A DNA stretch of 64,000 nt from Streptomyces sp. APSN-46.1. GTDB taxonomy: Bacteria > Actinomycetota > Actinomycetes > Streptomycetales > Streptomycetaceae. Location: assembly GCF_022815725.1 (NCBI RefSeq), contig NZ_JALGRF010000001.1:868001-932000 (forward strand), written 5' to 3'. Position numbers and translations under genes: made by a program. Shown piece after piece: positions 1 to 8,401 of the stretch (positions are counted from its first letter, which is position 1; the number at the start of each line of letters is the position of its first letter). Under the pieces are notes generated by a model. It ran no database searches. It worked only from the letters and a program-made list of their open reading frames with translations, and was not told the origin of the DNA.

Positions 1-843
1 CCCTTCCTCCCCGACCAGCCAGCCGAACGCCTCGTCGTACTCGATCTCGGCGGAGGCGTTGGAGCGGTTGCCCAGCTTGTCCTTGAGGCGCTGGAGGAAC
101 AGCCGGTTTCGGCTGCCGTCCGGCAGCACGCGCGGCAGCAGGAAGCAGGACAGCCCGCCCGGTGCCTGCGCCAGGGTCAGGAACACGTCCGACATGGGAG
201 CGGAGGTGAACCACTTGTGCCCGGTCAGGCGGTAGGTGCCGTCGGGGGCCGGGACCGCGGTCGTCGTGTTGGCGCGTACGTCGGAGCCGCCCTGCTTCTC
301 GGTCATCGACATGCCGGCGATCAGCCCGCGCTTGGTCTCCGGCTGCCGGAGCCCGAAGTCGTACGTGCGCGAGGCGAGCAGGGGTTCCAGCCGGTCCGCG
401 AGCTCCGGCGTGGCGCGCAGCGCGGGCACCGCCGCGTACGTCATGGATATCGGGCAGGAGTGGCCCGCCTCGACCTGTCCCCAGACGAGGAATTTCGCCG
501 CCCTCGCGACGTGCGCGCCCGGCTGGGCCTCCGCCCAGGGCGCGGCGTGCAGCCCGTGGGAGACGGCGGTCCGCATCAGCTCGTGCCAGTAGGGGTGGAA
601 CTCCACCTCGTCGACGCGGTGTCCGTAGCGGTCGTGGGTGCGCAGCACCGGCGTGTTCTCGTTGACCAGGCGTCCCCACTCCGCGGCCTGCTCGGACCCC
701 GCGAGGACGCCGAGCCGGTGGATCTCGGGTACGGCCCATTCGGCGCCCTCGCGGGCCACCGCCTCCAGCAGGGCCGGATCGGCGGCCGCGTCATAACCGT
801 GGTGCGGCGGAACCTGGTTGGTGACCTCATGAGTCTGCGGCAT
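1..843 (-). CDS. Acyl-CoA dehydrogenase, AidB-like (3' end outside window)
   Basis: The first 281 codons of a FAD-dependent acyl-CoA dehydrogenase of the AidB/DNA-alkylation-response subgroup; the gene runs off the left edge. Visible are an AidB-type N-terminus with the stretch VLRTHDRYGHRVDEVEFHP, the flavin-site motif MSMTEKQGGSDVRANTT near residue 180, then GHKWFTSAPMSD and LKDKLGNRSNAS. These enzymes bind FAD, and AidB itself also binds DNA. The ATG start overlaps the end of the upstream TetR gene by 17 bases, so the pair is probably translationally coupled and under the operator at 1451-1473. The family call is firm; whether it acts in alkylation defence or ordinary acyl-CoA oxidation cannot be decided here. 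Confidence 0.9.
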   Translation of the reverse strand, partial: MPQTHEVTNQVPPHHGYDAAADPALLEAVAREGAEWAVPEIHRLGVLAGSEQAAEWGRLVNENTPVLRTHDRYGHRVDEVEFHPYWHELMRTAVSHGLHAAPWAEAQPGAHVARAAKFLVWGQVEAGHSCPISMTYAAVPALRATPELADRLEPLLASRTYDFGLRQPETKRGLIAGMSMTEKQGGSDVRANTTTAVPAPDGTYRLTGHKWFTSAPMSDVFLTLAQAPGGLSCFLLPRVLPDGSRNRLFLQRLKDKLGNRSNASAEIEYDEAFGWLVGEEG

Positions 844-1441
844 CGTGTCCTCCAAGGGCACGCAGGGTGAAGGTGATCAGTCCGGGGATGACGTCGCGGG
901 GGTCCGCGTCACCGTCGGCGAGCGGCCCGACGAGCGCTTCGGCGATCGCGCCGACGAGCGCGGCGGCCGTCAACTCGGCGGACTGCGGGGGAAGTTCCCC
1001 GGCGGCCACGCCCGCGGCGATCTGCTCGGCGTACACATCGCGGAACGCCCGCCGGAAGACGAGCCGTTCGGTGTCGACGGCCGAATCGGCGGGCTCCGCG
1101 AGCAGGGCGAAGGCCCGGCGGGGCGCCTGGAGGGCCCTGGAGGCGAAGGTCTCCACGGCGGCGGCCACGCGCCCGGCGGCGGTTCCGGGGCGGTCCGTCG
1201 AGGCGGCCACCGCTTCCAGCTCCCGTGCCACCAGGGTCCGGAACAGGTCGGCGGCCAGCTCGGACTTGCTGGCGAACGACTGGTACACGCTGCCGGTGGA
1301 GATCCCGGCCTCGGCCGCGATCGCGGCGACGGAGCACCCGCCGTACCCCTCGCGGGAGAGCAGTCGGACGGCGGCCTCCAGCACCCGCTCACGCCGGGCG
1401 TCGAGGCGGGCCTGCACGGCTGGGGGTCGTCGGTAGGGCAT
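827..1441 (-). CDS. TetR/AcrR family transcriptional regulator
   Basis: A 204-residue one-component repressor. Residues about 15-60 form a TetR helix-turn-helix, with REGYGGCSVAAIAAEAGIS leading into GSVYQSFASKSEL. The C-terminal ligand domain is unspecific. The gene lies directly upstream of and overlaps the AidB-like dehydrogenase, so the two are one transcription unit. An 11-bp perfect inverted repeat ends 10 bases above the start codon, which fits autoregulation and control of the dehydrogenase. The ligand is probably an acyl-CoA or a related lipid; this is inferred from the partner gene. Confidence 0.92.
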   Translation of the reverse strand: MPYRRPPAVQARLDARRERVLEAAVRLLSREGYGGCSVAAIAAEAGISTGSVYQSFASKSELAADLFRTLVARELEAVAASTDRPGTAAGRVAAAVETFASRALQAPRRAFALLAEPADSAVDTERLVFRRAFRDVYAEQIAAGVAAGELPPQSAELTAAALVGAIAEALVGPLADGDADPRDVIPGLITFTLRALGGHDAADS

Positions 1442-1450
1442 ACGAAGAAT

Positions 1451-1473
1451 TGAAGCACTGATTCAGTGCTTCA
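1451..1473. promoter_or_regulatory. Probable TetR operator (11-1-11 inverted repeat)
   Basis: TGAAGCACTGA, one base, then its exact reverse complement TCAGTGCTTCA. The site sits just upstream of the minus-strand TetR start at 1441, in the usual place and form of a self-binding TetR operator. It is the only perfect palindrome of this length near the gene. Confidence 0.8.
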
Positions 1474-1514
1474 CGCCAGACCCGGAACGGACCCGGGTGG
1501 GGAATCCCGGGTGG

Positions 1515-2714
1515 TCACGCGTGGCCGGACGCCCTTCCGGCCCGGCCGAGCACCGTGTCCAGTACGCCGAACAGCCGGTCGATGTCCTCGTCGGTGGTGT
1601 GGAGGTGAGGGCTGATACGGATCGCCGTGCCACGGGCTCCCACGAACACGCCGGACTCTTCCAGCGCCGGCACCACGCGCCCCCGGACCCCTTCGGGGAC
1701 GGTGATGCCGAGCATGTGCGGACCCCGGGGGTGCGGGAAGGGCAGATCCCGCCCGGCGGCCTCCGCCGCGATGCGGTCCGTGATGTTCGCCAGCGCGTCC
1801 GCGACCCCGGGGACCGTCCACGCGGTCAGCTGCCTCAAGGCGGCGACGGCCATGGGGGTGAGTTCGAAGGCCGTGCGTCCGCCCACGTCGAAGCGCCGCG
1901 CCCCTGGCTGGTAGGTGTCGCGGTAGTCGACGAGCCGGGCGAAATCCTGGGCGTCCTCGCGCAGGATCCAGTTCTCCTCCAACGGCCGGCCCCCGTGATG
2001 GGCCGCGTCCACGTACAGGTAACCGAGCCCGAACGGCCCGAGAAGCCATTTGTAGCCGACGCTGACCAGGAAGTCGGGCCGCAGGCCGCTCACGTCGAGG
2101 GGCATCGCTCCCGCCGACTGGCTCGCGTCGATGACCAGGGCGGCGCCGACCGCGCGGGTGGCCTCGGCGATCCGGTCCAGTTCCAGCGACGCGCCGTCGG
2201 TCCAGTGCACCTGGGGCACCGAGACCACGGCCACGCTCTCGTCGAGCCGTTCCAGGACCGCCTCGGTCCACGTCTGCCCGGGCCCGCGCTCGACAGTGAG
2301 CATCGACGCACCCGTGCGCTCCGTGAAGCGCCGCCAGGTGTAGACCCCGGACGGGTACTCACCCGCCAGTACGAGGACGCGGCTCCCGGCGCGCGCGCTC
2401 AGGTTGGCGGCGGCGACCGCGAGGCCGTAACTGGTCGCCGGTACCAGGGCGATGTCATCGGCGGTGGCCCCGATGAGCCCGGCGAACAGTCCTCTGCGCT
2501 CTTCCGCCCCGGTGAACCAGTCGTCGCCCCGGATCAGCCAGGGCCGCGCCCGCCGCGCCAGGGCCTCGCCGCCGGCCGCCAGCCCCGCCCGCAGCGTCGG
2601 GGCGAGGCTGGCCGTGTTGAAGTAGGCGATCCCGTCGGGGATGTCGAACAGCTCCCTGGCTCCGGCCGTCATCCGGGGACTCTGGGGACTCCAGGGACTC
2701 TCACTCTTTGGCAT
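1515..2714 (-). CDS. Class V aminotransferase-fold PLP enzyme
   Basis: About 399 residues, fold-type I PLP enzyme of the cysteine desulfurase / isopenicillin N epimerase group. Features seen: AYFNTASLAP near the N-terminus, VIDASQSAGAMPLD (the PLP-ring Asp and following loop), and SVGYKWLLGPFGLGYL with the PLP-binding lysine. No obvious catalytic-loop cysteine is present, so a desulfurase role is not supported; an epimerase, kynureninase-like or lyase activity is as likely. The ATG at 2714 is preferred over an upstream TTG at 2729. It stands alone between the TetR operator and a convergently unrelated small gene; substrate unknown. Confidence 0.88.
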   Translation of the reverse strand: MPKSESPWSPQSPRMTAGARELFDIPDGIAYFNTASLAPTLRAGLAAGGEALARRARPWLIRGDDWFTGAEERRGLFAGLIGATADDIALVPATSYGLAVAAANLSARAGSRVLVLAGEYPSGVYTWRRFTERTGASMLTVERGPGQTWTEAVLERLDESVAVVSVPQVHWTDGASLELDRIAEATRAVGAALVIDASQSAGAMPLDVSGLRPDFLVSVGYKWLLGPFGLGYLYVDAAHHGGRPLEENWILREDAQDFARLVDYRDTYQPGARRFDVGGRTAFELTPMAVAALRQLTAWTVPGVADALANITDRIAAEAAGRDLPFPHPRGPHMLGITVPEGVRGRVVPALEESGVFVGARGTAIRISPHLHTTDEDIDRLFGVLDTVLGRAGRASGHA

Positions 2715-2765
2715 GCGCTCATCATGCAACAGCCGGCGGCTCCCACCGGGTTGCCATGCCCCGGC

Positions 2766-3056
2766 TCAGCCGACGCCGCCCTTGCCCTCCGGTAAGGTCC
2801 GGCCGAACTGCTCGTCAAGGACCGACAGCCGACGCCAGTACTCGTCCTCGCCGATCTCGCCGGAGGCGAAGCGCCGGCCCAGAGTGCTCTCCGTAGGACC
2901 CGCCCGGCGCGGCCCACGGGCCGCGCGACCGTCGACCAGCCGGCCGCGCCACACCGTGCGGCGCAGGAGCGTGACGGCGCCGATGACGACCGCCGCCCAG
3001 ATCAGCGGGAGGAAGAGGATCCACGGGCCGGGCCCGTCGTACGCCAGGGCGTTCAT
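2766..3056 (-). CDS. Small SHOCT-domain membrane protein
   Basis: 96 residues. One transmembrane segment near residues 12-30 (WILFLPLIWAAVVIGAVTLL), a basic linker, then a C-terminal SHOCT motif (LGRRFASGEIGEDEYWRRL). SHOCT is a short helical domain found at the ends of many bacterial membrane and secreted proteins; its role is thought to be oligomerisation. The gene precedes the aminotransferase on the same strand with a 51-base gap. No specific function can be given. Confidence 0.8.
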   Translation of the reverse strand: MNALAYDGPGPWILFLPLIWAAVVIGAVTLLRRTVWRGRLVDGRAARGPRRAGPTESTLGRRFASGEIGEDEYWRRLSVLDEQFGRTLPEGKGGVG

Positions 3057-3196
3057 CTCGTTCAGCTCCTGGGAAGCGGTGTGATCCGTTCACCACGAGA
3101 CTCGCTCCGGGAGGGGGCCCGGGTCGTCGTACAGCCGGAGGCGGTACGGGTAACCCGGCGGGAGTACGCCCGGCCGGGACGGCGGCCCGGCCGGGT

Positions 3197-3694
3197 TCAG
3201 CCGAGCCAGCCGGGGCGCACGAGGCCGGACTCGTAGGCCAGTACCACCAGTTGGGTCCGATCGCGGGCGCCGAGTTTGACACTCGGCCATCAGGCGGCGG
3301 GTCACCCCGGGCGAGAGCAGCGCGTCACCCGCGACCACCGCGCGTACCGCACGCAGGAGTTCCTCCGGCTCGGTGTCCTTGACGAGGAATCCGGACGCGC
3401 CCGACCGGATCGCCTCGAACACATACTCGTCGGGGTCGAAGGTGGTCAGCATGACCACCTTGACCGAGCCCAGTGTGCGTCCTCGGTGATCGTGCGGGTG
3501 GCGGCCAGACCGTCGAGGACCGGCATCCGGATGTCCATCAGGGCGATGTCCGGGCGCAGGGCGCGCACCCGGCGCACGGCCTCGGCCCCGTCGGCCGCCT
3601 CGCCCGCCGCCTCGATGTCCGGCTGCGCGTCGAGCAGCGCCCGGAAGCCGGCCCGGACCAGGTGCTGGTCGTCGGCGAGCAGTACGCGGATCAC
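3197..3694 (-). pseudogene. LuxR-family response regulator, disrupted
   Basis: The gene starts with GTG at 3694, sharing bases with the stop of the kinase gene. The receiver domain is intact at first ([20 protein letters not shown], phospho-acceptor in [14 protein letters not shown]). After ITEDAH, near 3475, it changes frame and continues as [19 protein letters not shown] and LLSPGVTRRLMAE. At about 3287 the sequence jumps, in a third frame, to VKLGARDRTQLVVLAYESG and the natural C-terminus VRPGWLG. The recognition helices of the LuxR HTH, some 55 residues, are missing. The two lesions (about one base lost, then a larger deletion) mean it cannot bind DNA. Confidence 0.85.
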
Positions 3695-4473
3695 TCGCCC
3701 TCCTCCCGTACGGCGTCCCCGAGCGGGAGCCGGGCCACGACCCGGAATCCGCCGTCCGGGCGGGGACCGGCTTCGATCGTGCCACCGAGGGCGGCGACCC
3801 GCTCGCGCATCCCGATCAGCCCGCTGCCGCTGCCGCCGGCGTCCGAGCCGGTGGCGGGCCCGCCGTCGTCGACGCGCAGCTCCAGCATGCCGGGACACCG
3901 GATGACGCGGACCCTGGCCGTCCGCGAGCCCGAGTGGCGCACCACGTCGGTGAGCGCCTCCTTGCTGGCCGCCTTGGTGGTGCTGAGCGCCGTACGGGCC
4001 TGCTCGGGGTCCGTGTCGAGCAGGGCCAGGCCCACGCCGGCCTGGACGTGGATCACGGAGATGCCGTGGGCCAGTACGTCGTGCAGCTCGCGGGCGATGC
4101 GCAGCCGCTCCTCGTCCACGCGGCGCCGCTCGGCCCGGTCGCGGGCCCACTGCTCGCGCCGTGCGCGGACCACCTCGGAGAAGGCGAGTACGGCGATCAC
4201 CCAAGCGGTGACACCGCCCTCCGTCCCCCAGGCCTGCGGGCCGTCGCCGGGCGGCGGAAGCCACCGGTACAGCCAGTGCCCGATGAGCAGGTGCCCGGCC
4301 CAGGGCAGGCCCGCGGCGGCCCAGACGGCATAGCGGCGGCCCGCGACGACGGCGGCCAGGCAGGCCAGGCAGGCCAGGCAGGCCAGGGCCACACTGACGA
4401 AGACTGGGGCGTAGGGGGATCCGCCGGCGAGGTAGGCCAGGGTGACGGTGCAGACGCCGTAGAGGACGGGCAC
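3691..4473 (-). CDS. NarL-type sensor histidine kinase with internal deletion
   Basis: An open frame of 260 residues with N-terminal membrane segments, a dimerisation/phospho-acceptor box ([20 protein letters not shown]) and the C-terminal part of an HATPase domain (VDDGG, then [16 protein letters not shown]). Directly after the H-box the sequence runs [11 protein letters not shown] straight into [14 protein letters not shown]. In normal family members about 80 residues lie between these points, so an in-frame deletion seems to have occurred at a repeated EAL. The recognisable membrane region also extends upstream of the GTG at 4473 with no start codon before a stop near 4686. It is probably non-functional, together with the broken regulator that overlaps it by 4 bases. 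Confidence 0.75.
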   Translation of the reverse strand: MPVLYGVCTVTLAYLAGGSPYAPVFVSVALACLACLACLAAVVAGRRYAVWAAAGLPWAGHLLIGHWLYRWLPPPGDGPQAWGTEGGVTAWVIAVLAFSEVVRARREQWARDRAERRRVDEERLRIARELHDVLAHGISVIHVQAGVGLALLDTDPEQARTALSTTKAASKEALTDVVRHSGSRTARVRVIRCPGMLELRVDDGGPATGSDAGGSGSGLIGMRERVAALGGTIEAGPRPDGGFRVVARLPLGDAVREEGE

Positions 4474-4683
4474 CGGGTGGCGGTGGCGCAGGATCAGCAG
4501 GGCGGGGCCGAGCGGCAGGAGAAGCCGTGCGAGTGCGTCGAGCGGCTCCCGCCGTGCGACGTCGGTGTCGTCCGCCGGGCGGCGCGGTCGGTCGTACTCC
4601 CCGCGGAGTACGCGGCTTGGGCTTGCGCGGTGCCCAGCCCCCCGCGGTCCGCGAAACCCCGTCGCCCGTGCCCGGGAACGCGG

Positions 4684-5529
4684 TTAGCCTTGGCCGCCAT
4701 GAGCACCCTGCAGACGATCCACGACGTCCCGGTCCTGATGTGCGCCCCCGAGGGCGAGCCCATCGGCGGCGAACGCGACGTCCTGGATCTCATCGGCAAC
4801 GCCGGGTACCAGGGTGCCGAGTGGGTCGTCATCCCGGCCGGACGGCTCGACGACGCGTTCTTCCGGCTCCGTACCCGCGTCGCCGGCGACATCGTCCAGA
4901 AGTTCGTCAACTACCGCCTGGGGCTCGCGGTTCTCGGCGACATCTCCCGGCACACGGAGGCCAGTTCGGCGCTGCGCGACTTCGTCGGCGAGTGCAACCG
5001 CGGGCGGCAGACGTGGTTCCTGGCCGACGTCGAGGAGCTTGGGCAGCGGCTGAGCGGCTGAACCGCCGATCGGCCGAATCCCGGGGCGCCGGGGGAAGGG
5101 AGCGAGGTCGGGCTCGATCCAGCCTGTCTTCGCCCGCGGGGAGGCCAGCGTGGACGGACGGTAGAAGCGGGCTGTCAGGAGTCGCTTGTCGAGCAGGGCG
5201 GGGTGGTGGGCAGCGAACGCGGCGAAGTCGTCCTCGTCGTGTTCGGCCGCGTGGTGGCCGACCAGCTCCACCCAGGCCCGGCTGACGGTCGCGTGGTATT
5301 TCTGCGGCGCCCCCGCGTAGCGGGCGGTGCGCTGGATGCCCTCGCTGACCAGGCCGACCGCCGCCGGCACACCGACCCGCCGCACGGCCAGCCACGTCAG
5401 ATGGACATGTTCCCGGTGACCGAACCGCTCGGCAGCCGCCATCACTTCGGCCATCAAGGCTCCGAAGTCGGGCGCATCGGGCGCATCGGCCGCGGGAGCG
5501 GGATGAGCGGGAGCGGGATGAGCGGTCAT
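4684..5529 (-). CDS. Conserved protein of unknown function, reading through antisense to DUF4180 gene
   Basis: The start ATG at 5529 overlaps the MarR stop (ATGA), so it belongs to the MarR operon. Residues about 20-145 look like a genuine conserved protein ([62 protein letters not shown]). I do not recognise a named domain. After about 5095 no stop occurs until 4684, and the frame runs antisense across the whole DUF4180 gene. The natural C-terminus was probably near 5090 and its stop lost, or the stop is really this distant. The N-terminal part is well supported; the tail is doubtful. Confidence 0.55.
   Translation of the reverse strand: MTAHPAPAHPAPAADAPDAPDFGALMAEVMAAAERFGHREHVHLTWLAVRRVGVPAAVGLVSEGIQRTARYAGAPQKYHATVSRAWVELVGHHAAEHDEDDFAAFAAHHPALLDKRLLTARFYRPSTLASPRAKTGWIEPDLAPFPRRPGIRPIGGSAAQPLPKLLDVGQEPRLPPAVALADEVAQRRTGLRVPGDVAENREPQAVVDELLDDVAGDAGTEPEERVVEPSGRDDDPLGTLVPGVADEIQDVAFAADGLALGGAHQDRDVVDRLQGAHGGQG
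4699..5061 (+). CDS. DUF4180 domain-containing protein
   Basis: 120 residues matching the small DUF4180 family in length and pattern: [24 protein letters not shown], then [41 protein letters not shown] (quoted in parts), ending with [13 protein letters not shown]. The family is cytosolic and uncharacterised. The gene stands alone, divergent from the decayed two-component system and convergent with the MarR operon. The ATG is preceded by only a weak ribosome site. Confidence 0.88.
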   Translation: MSTLQTIHDVPVLMCAPEGEPIGGERDVLDLIGNAGYQGAEWVVIPAGRLDDAFFRLRTRVAGDIVQKFVNYRLGLAVLGDISRHTEASSALRDFVGECNRGRQTWFLADVEELGQRLSG

Positions 5530-5960
5530 GAGGGCACCTCCGTCAGGGCTCGCAGGGCAGCGCGCAGGGCAGCGATCGCGTCCGCCGGCAGGCCGTCGAG
5601 CGCGCGATGCTCCAGGCTGGAGATGGCCCGTCGGATCGTGGTGGCGGTCAGCTGTCCGGAGGCGGTGAGTTCGATGAGCACCGCACGGCGGTCTCCCGGG
5701 CGGGCGCCGCGGGTGATGTGACCGCGTCGTTCCAGCCGGTCCAGGACGCTGGTCAGCGTGCTGGGGCGGGTGCCCACGGCCGCGCCGAGTTCGGACACGG
5801 TCCGGCCTCGGCCGTCGGCCAGGTTGGCCAGTGCGTTGATCTCGGAGGCGGTCAGGTCCAGGTCGACAAGCTCTGCGGCGAGCACTTGCAGGGTGGCGTG
5901 GGTGGCCCGCTGCAGAGCGAGCAGGGCCGACCACTCAGATGACACGGATTCGGACTTCAC
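5526..5960 (-). CDS. MarR family transcriptional regulator
   Basis: 144 residues with a winged helix. Recognisable parts are DLTASEINALANLADG, TVSELGAAVGTRPSTLTSVL and the wing LERRGHITRGARPGDRRAV. The GTG start at 5960 is the only in-frame choice, because an upstream TGA lies five codons back. It is followed with a 4-base overlap by an unknown conserved gene and preceded on the same strand by an AI-2E family membrane protein 24 bases upstream. A repeated half-site lies across its start region, suggesting autoregulation. Confidence 0.92.
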   Translation of the reverse strand: MKSESVSSEWSALLALQRATHATLQVLAAELVDLDLTASEINALANLADGRGRTVSELGAAVGTRPSTLTSVLDRLERRGHITRGARPGDRRAVLIELTASGQLTATTIRRAISSLEHRALDGLPADAIAALRAALRALTEVPS

Positions 5961-5984
5961 GATTTCGCATCATACGATTTCGTA
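5959..5984. promoter_or_regulatory. Repeated motif at MarR start, possible operator
   Basis: ACGATTTCG occurs at 5959-5967 and again at 5974-5982, a 15-base period. The second copy sits inside the short palindrome TACGATTTCGTA (5973-5984). The position just above the MarR start fits a MarR autoregulatory site. The evidence is pattern only. Confidence 0.5.
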
Positions 5985-7109
5985 CTACCTGCCGCAAGGC
6001 GAGGGCGCAGGGCCTGGCGGACGGACCAGAGCACCGATACGAGGGGGGACGGCGACCAGGGCGCCCAGCACCCCGGCGGCGATGGCCCCGGCGATCACCG
6101 ACAGCGCCACCACCACCGGGTGCAGGCTGACGGCCCGGCCCATCACGAGCGGGTGCAGCAGATGCCCCTCGATCTGTCCGATGACCACGATCAGCGCGAT
6201 CACCAGGGCCGCCACGAGCGGGCCCTTGGCGGCCAGCGCGACCACGGCGGCCACCGCGAGGGCGACCGGGGAGCCGATGAGCGGGATGAAGGCGGCGAAG
6301 AACTCCAGCAGCGCGAGCGGCACCGCCAGTGGAACGCCGAGCAGGGAGAGCGCGAGCCCCACCAGGACGGCGTTGGTGGCGGCCACGAGCACGATGCCGC
6401 GGGTGTAGCCCGTGAACGTCCGCCATGCCGCGCGCCCGGCGACCGCCACCCGGTCCGCCGCGCGCGGGGAGAACTGCCCGCAGATCCACCTCCACTGCCG
6501 GTCGCCCGAGTGGATGAAGAAGACCGAGCAGAAGAGCCCCAGGAAGGCCACCGTGAACACCACCACGAGGCGGCCGGCCCCGCTGACGGCGGTGCTGAGC
6601 AGCGTTGCGCGGTGGGGCGAGAGGTAGTCGCCGATCCGGGACCGCACATCGGTCAGCACCCGCGGGTCCAGGCGGAAGGGAGGTTTCTCCAGCCACCGCT
6701 GGATCCGGCCGAGTCCGTCCCTGAACTCCCCCACCAGCGTGGCCCACTCCCCCGCCACGGCCTCCCCTACGAGCGCCAGCACGCCCAGTACGAGAACACC
6801 GCTGCCGATCAGCGCGCAGGCCACGGCCGGCCCCCGGGGCACGACCCTGGCCAGGAGGTCGGCCACCGGCCGGAGCAGGGCCGTCGCCACCAGGCCGAGG
6901 AAGACGGCGACCGCGATTTCGTGGAACTCGCCCAGGGCGGCGAAGACCGCGTACACCGCGGCGCCCACCACCAGGAGCCGCCAGGCGTACGCGGCGGCCG
7001 TGCGCAGGAGCGGCGAGACCGCCGGGGCCCGCCGGGTGCGGGCGCCCGGTTCCCGGCGGCGCGGGCGCGCGGACCGGCGTACCGGCCGCGCCACGATTCG
7101 CCGGGTCAT
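5985..7109 (-). CDS. AI-2E/PerM family membrane transporter
   Basis: About 374 residues, using the ATG at 7109 (MTRRIVARPV) instead of an upstream GTG. It has a basic N-terminus, paired hydrophobic segments near residues 40-85 and 95-120, a soluble middle part, then four or more C-terminal segments including FFAAFIPLIGSPVALAVAAV and VIGQIEGHLLHPLVMGRAV. This is the usual architecture of the PerM/AI-2E exporter family; relatives export autoinducer-2 or act in Na+/H+ exchange. It lies just upstream of marR on the same strand, so it may be co-regulated. Confidence 0.88.
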   Translation of the reverse strand: MTRRIVARPVRRSARPRRREPGARTRRAPAVSPLLRTAAAYAWRLLVVGAAVYAVFAALGEFHEIAVAVFLGLVATALLRPVADLLARVVPRGPAVACALIGSGVLVLGVLALVGEAVAGEWATLVGEFRDGLGRIQRWLEKPPFRLDPRVLTDVRSRIGDYLSPHRATLLSTAVSGAGRLVVVFTVAFLGLFCSVFFIHSGDRQWRWICGQFSPRAADRVAVAGRAAWRTFTGYTRGIVLVAATNAVLVGLALSLLGVPLAVPLALLEFFAAFIPLIGSPVALAVAAVVALAAKGPLVAALVIALIVVIGQIEGHLLHPLVMGRAVSLHPVVVALSVIAGAIAAGVLGALVAVPPRIGALVRPPGPAPSPCGR

Positions 7110-7221
7110 GTGCGGCCGCACCTCCGAGGCGTGTTCCCCCAGGAGGTACCACGCCCGGCCACCCACCCCACCTGTTGCCGGTGATATCCACCCAACGGCC
7201 TCACGGGGTGGGCGGTCCGCG

Positions 7222-7731
7222 TCAGGCAGCGCCCAGCGCCACCCGCCAGTCGTTGCTCGCGTGCCAATGACCCGGCGGGTACTCGAACCGGGTCTCGCCG
7301 AGCAGTGTGAACCCGGCGGCGCGGCAGACGGCGTTGGACGCCGGATGATCGACGGACGGGAAGGCGTGCAGGTGGCGGCGCGTGCCGTGGGTTCTCGCGT
7401 GGGCTATGACCGCTCGGGCGGCCTGCGCGGCGAGGCCGCGGCCCTGGAACTCGGGGAGGACGCCCCACCCGGTCTCGTAGACCTCCTCGTCGCGCCAGAC
7501 GCGCTCCCAGAAGCCGATCGTGCCCACGGTCTCGCCCCCGGCCACGACGCGGAACATCCGTCCGGCGGCGGGCTCCCTGGCGCTCAGGGCCAAGTACCGC
7601 TGATGCCGGTCCTTGAGTTTGGCATCGGTTTCCGGCCCGCCGAGGTGCTCGGTCATGACGGGCTCGTTCTTGCGCGGCAGAAGCCAGAAGTCGCCGTCGG
7701 CCCAGGGCTCAAGTCGTACGTGGTTCTCCAT
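7222..7731 (-). CDS. GNAT family N-acetyltransferase
   Basis: 169 residues from the ATG at 7731. GNAT features: the beta-strand segment MFRVVAGGETVGTIGFWERV, the acetyl-CoA pyrophosphate loop VLPEFQGRGLAAQAARAVI, and ASNAVCRAAGFTLLGE typical of RimJ/RimL-type enzymes. The substrate (small molecule or protein N-terminus) cannot be told. It stands alone on the minus strand; the 130 bases between it and the next gene contain only a GC-rich run of near-repeats. Confidence 0.88.
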   Translation of the reverse strand: MENHVRLEPWADGDFWLLPRKNEPVMTEHLGGPETDAKLKDRHQRYLALSAREPAAGRMFRVVAGGETVGTIGFWERVWRDEEVYETGWGVLPEFQGRGLAAQAARAVIAHARTHGTRRHLHAFPSVDHPASNAVCRAAGFTLLGETRFEYPPGHWHASNDWRVALGAA

Positions 7732-7861
7732 GGGACCACGGTAGAGAAGGGGTCTGACATACGGCATCCCGGTGCGCGGACCTCGCGCGGGCCACCGGGC
7801 AGGAGTTCACACCGGACCCGGCGGACCCGGCGGGCGCGGCGGGCGCGGCGGGAGTGAGGGG

Positions 7862-8293
7862 TCAGCGCTCCGATGGTGTCGGGACCAGTCCGTCGGCGAT
7901 CAGGCCGGTGAGGACCGCTTCGCCCAGGGCCCGCACGGCGGACTGGGGGCGGACCATCACCGTGAACTCCTTGATCCGGCCGTCCTCGTCGAAGTGCAGC
8001 AGGTCGATGCCGTGGATCTGCTTGCCGTTCACGGTGGCCCGGAAGGGCAGGACCGCCGAGGGGGCCTCGGCGCCGTCGGCGCTGGTCTCGGCCGCGCCGT
8101 CGTAGTGCCCGATGTAGCGGATGTCCTCGAAGACGCGCAGCAGCACTCCGAAGAGGCCCAGCACCATCGGCTTGCCCTCGAAGGGCGTGAACGTCACGGG
8201 ACTGTAGAGGCGGATGTCCTCGGTGAACAGGCCGTCCAGGGCGGCGAGATCCCTGCTGTCGACGGCGGCGCGGAATCGGTCTGCTGCGGTCAC
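7862..8293 (-). CDS. SnoaL/NTF2-like protein
   Basis: 143 residues, starting at GTG 8293, which is placed 6 bases after a strong GGAGGAG. It fits the NTF2-like fold: helix FRAAVDSRDLAALDGLFTED, then strands with LYSPVTFTPFEGKPMV, FEDIRYIGHYD, VNGKQIHGIDLLHFDEDGR and IKEFTVMVRP. Such proteins are isomerases, cyclases or binding proteins for small hydrophobic compounds. It is divergent from a PadR regulator with a palindromic site between them, so it is a likely PadR target. Confidence 0.87.
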   Translation of the reverse strand: MTAADRFRAAVDSRDLAALDGLFTEDIRLYSPVTFTPFEGKPMVLGLFGVLLRVFEDIRYIGHYDGAAETSADGAEAPSAVLPFRATVNGKQIHGIDLLHFDEDGRIKEFTVMVRPQSAVRALGEAVLTGLIADGLVPTPSER

Positions 8294-8321
8294 GATGCTC
8301 CTCCATGGCCAGGAAGACGAG

Positions 8322-8355
8322 TAGTCATGATGGTGAGTAGTCATCATCATGACTA
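8322..8355. promoter_or_regulatory. Probable PadR operator
   Basis: TAGTCATGATG (8322-8332) and its exact reverse complement CATCATGACTA (8345-8355) are separated by 12 bases. Additional TAGTCAT and ATCATGG pieces lie around them. The site is between the divergent SnoaL-like and PadR genes, the typical location of a PadR self-regulating operator. Confidence 0.7.
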
Positions 8356-8401
8356 TCATGGTGGGCGTGGTCATGGACAGAGTCGGGAAGGAGGTGCCGT
8401 C

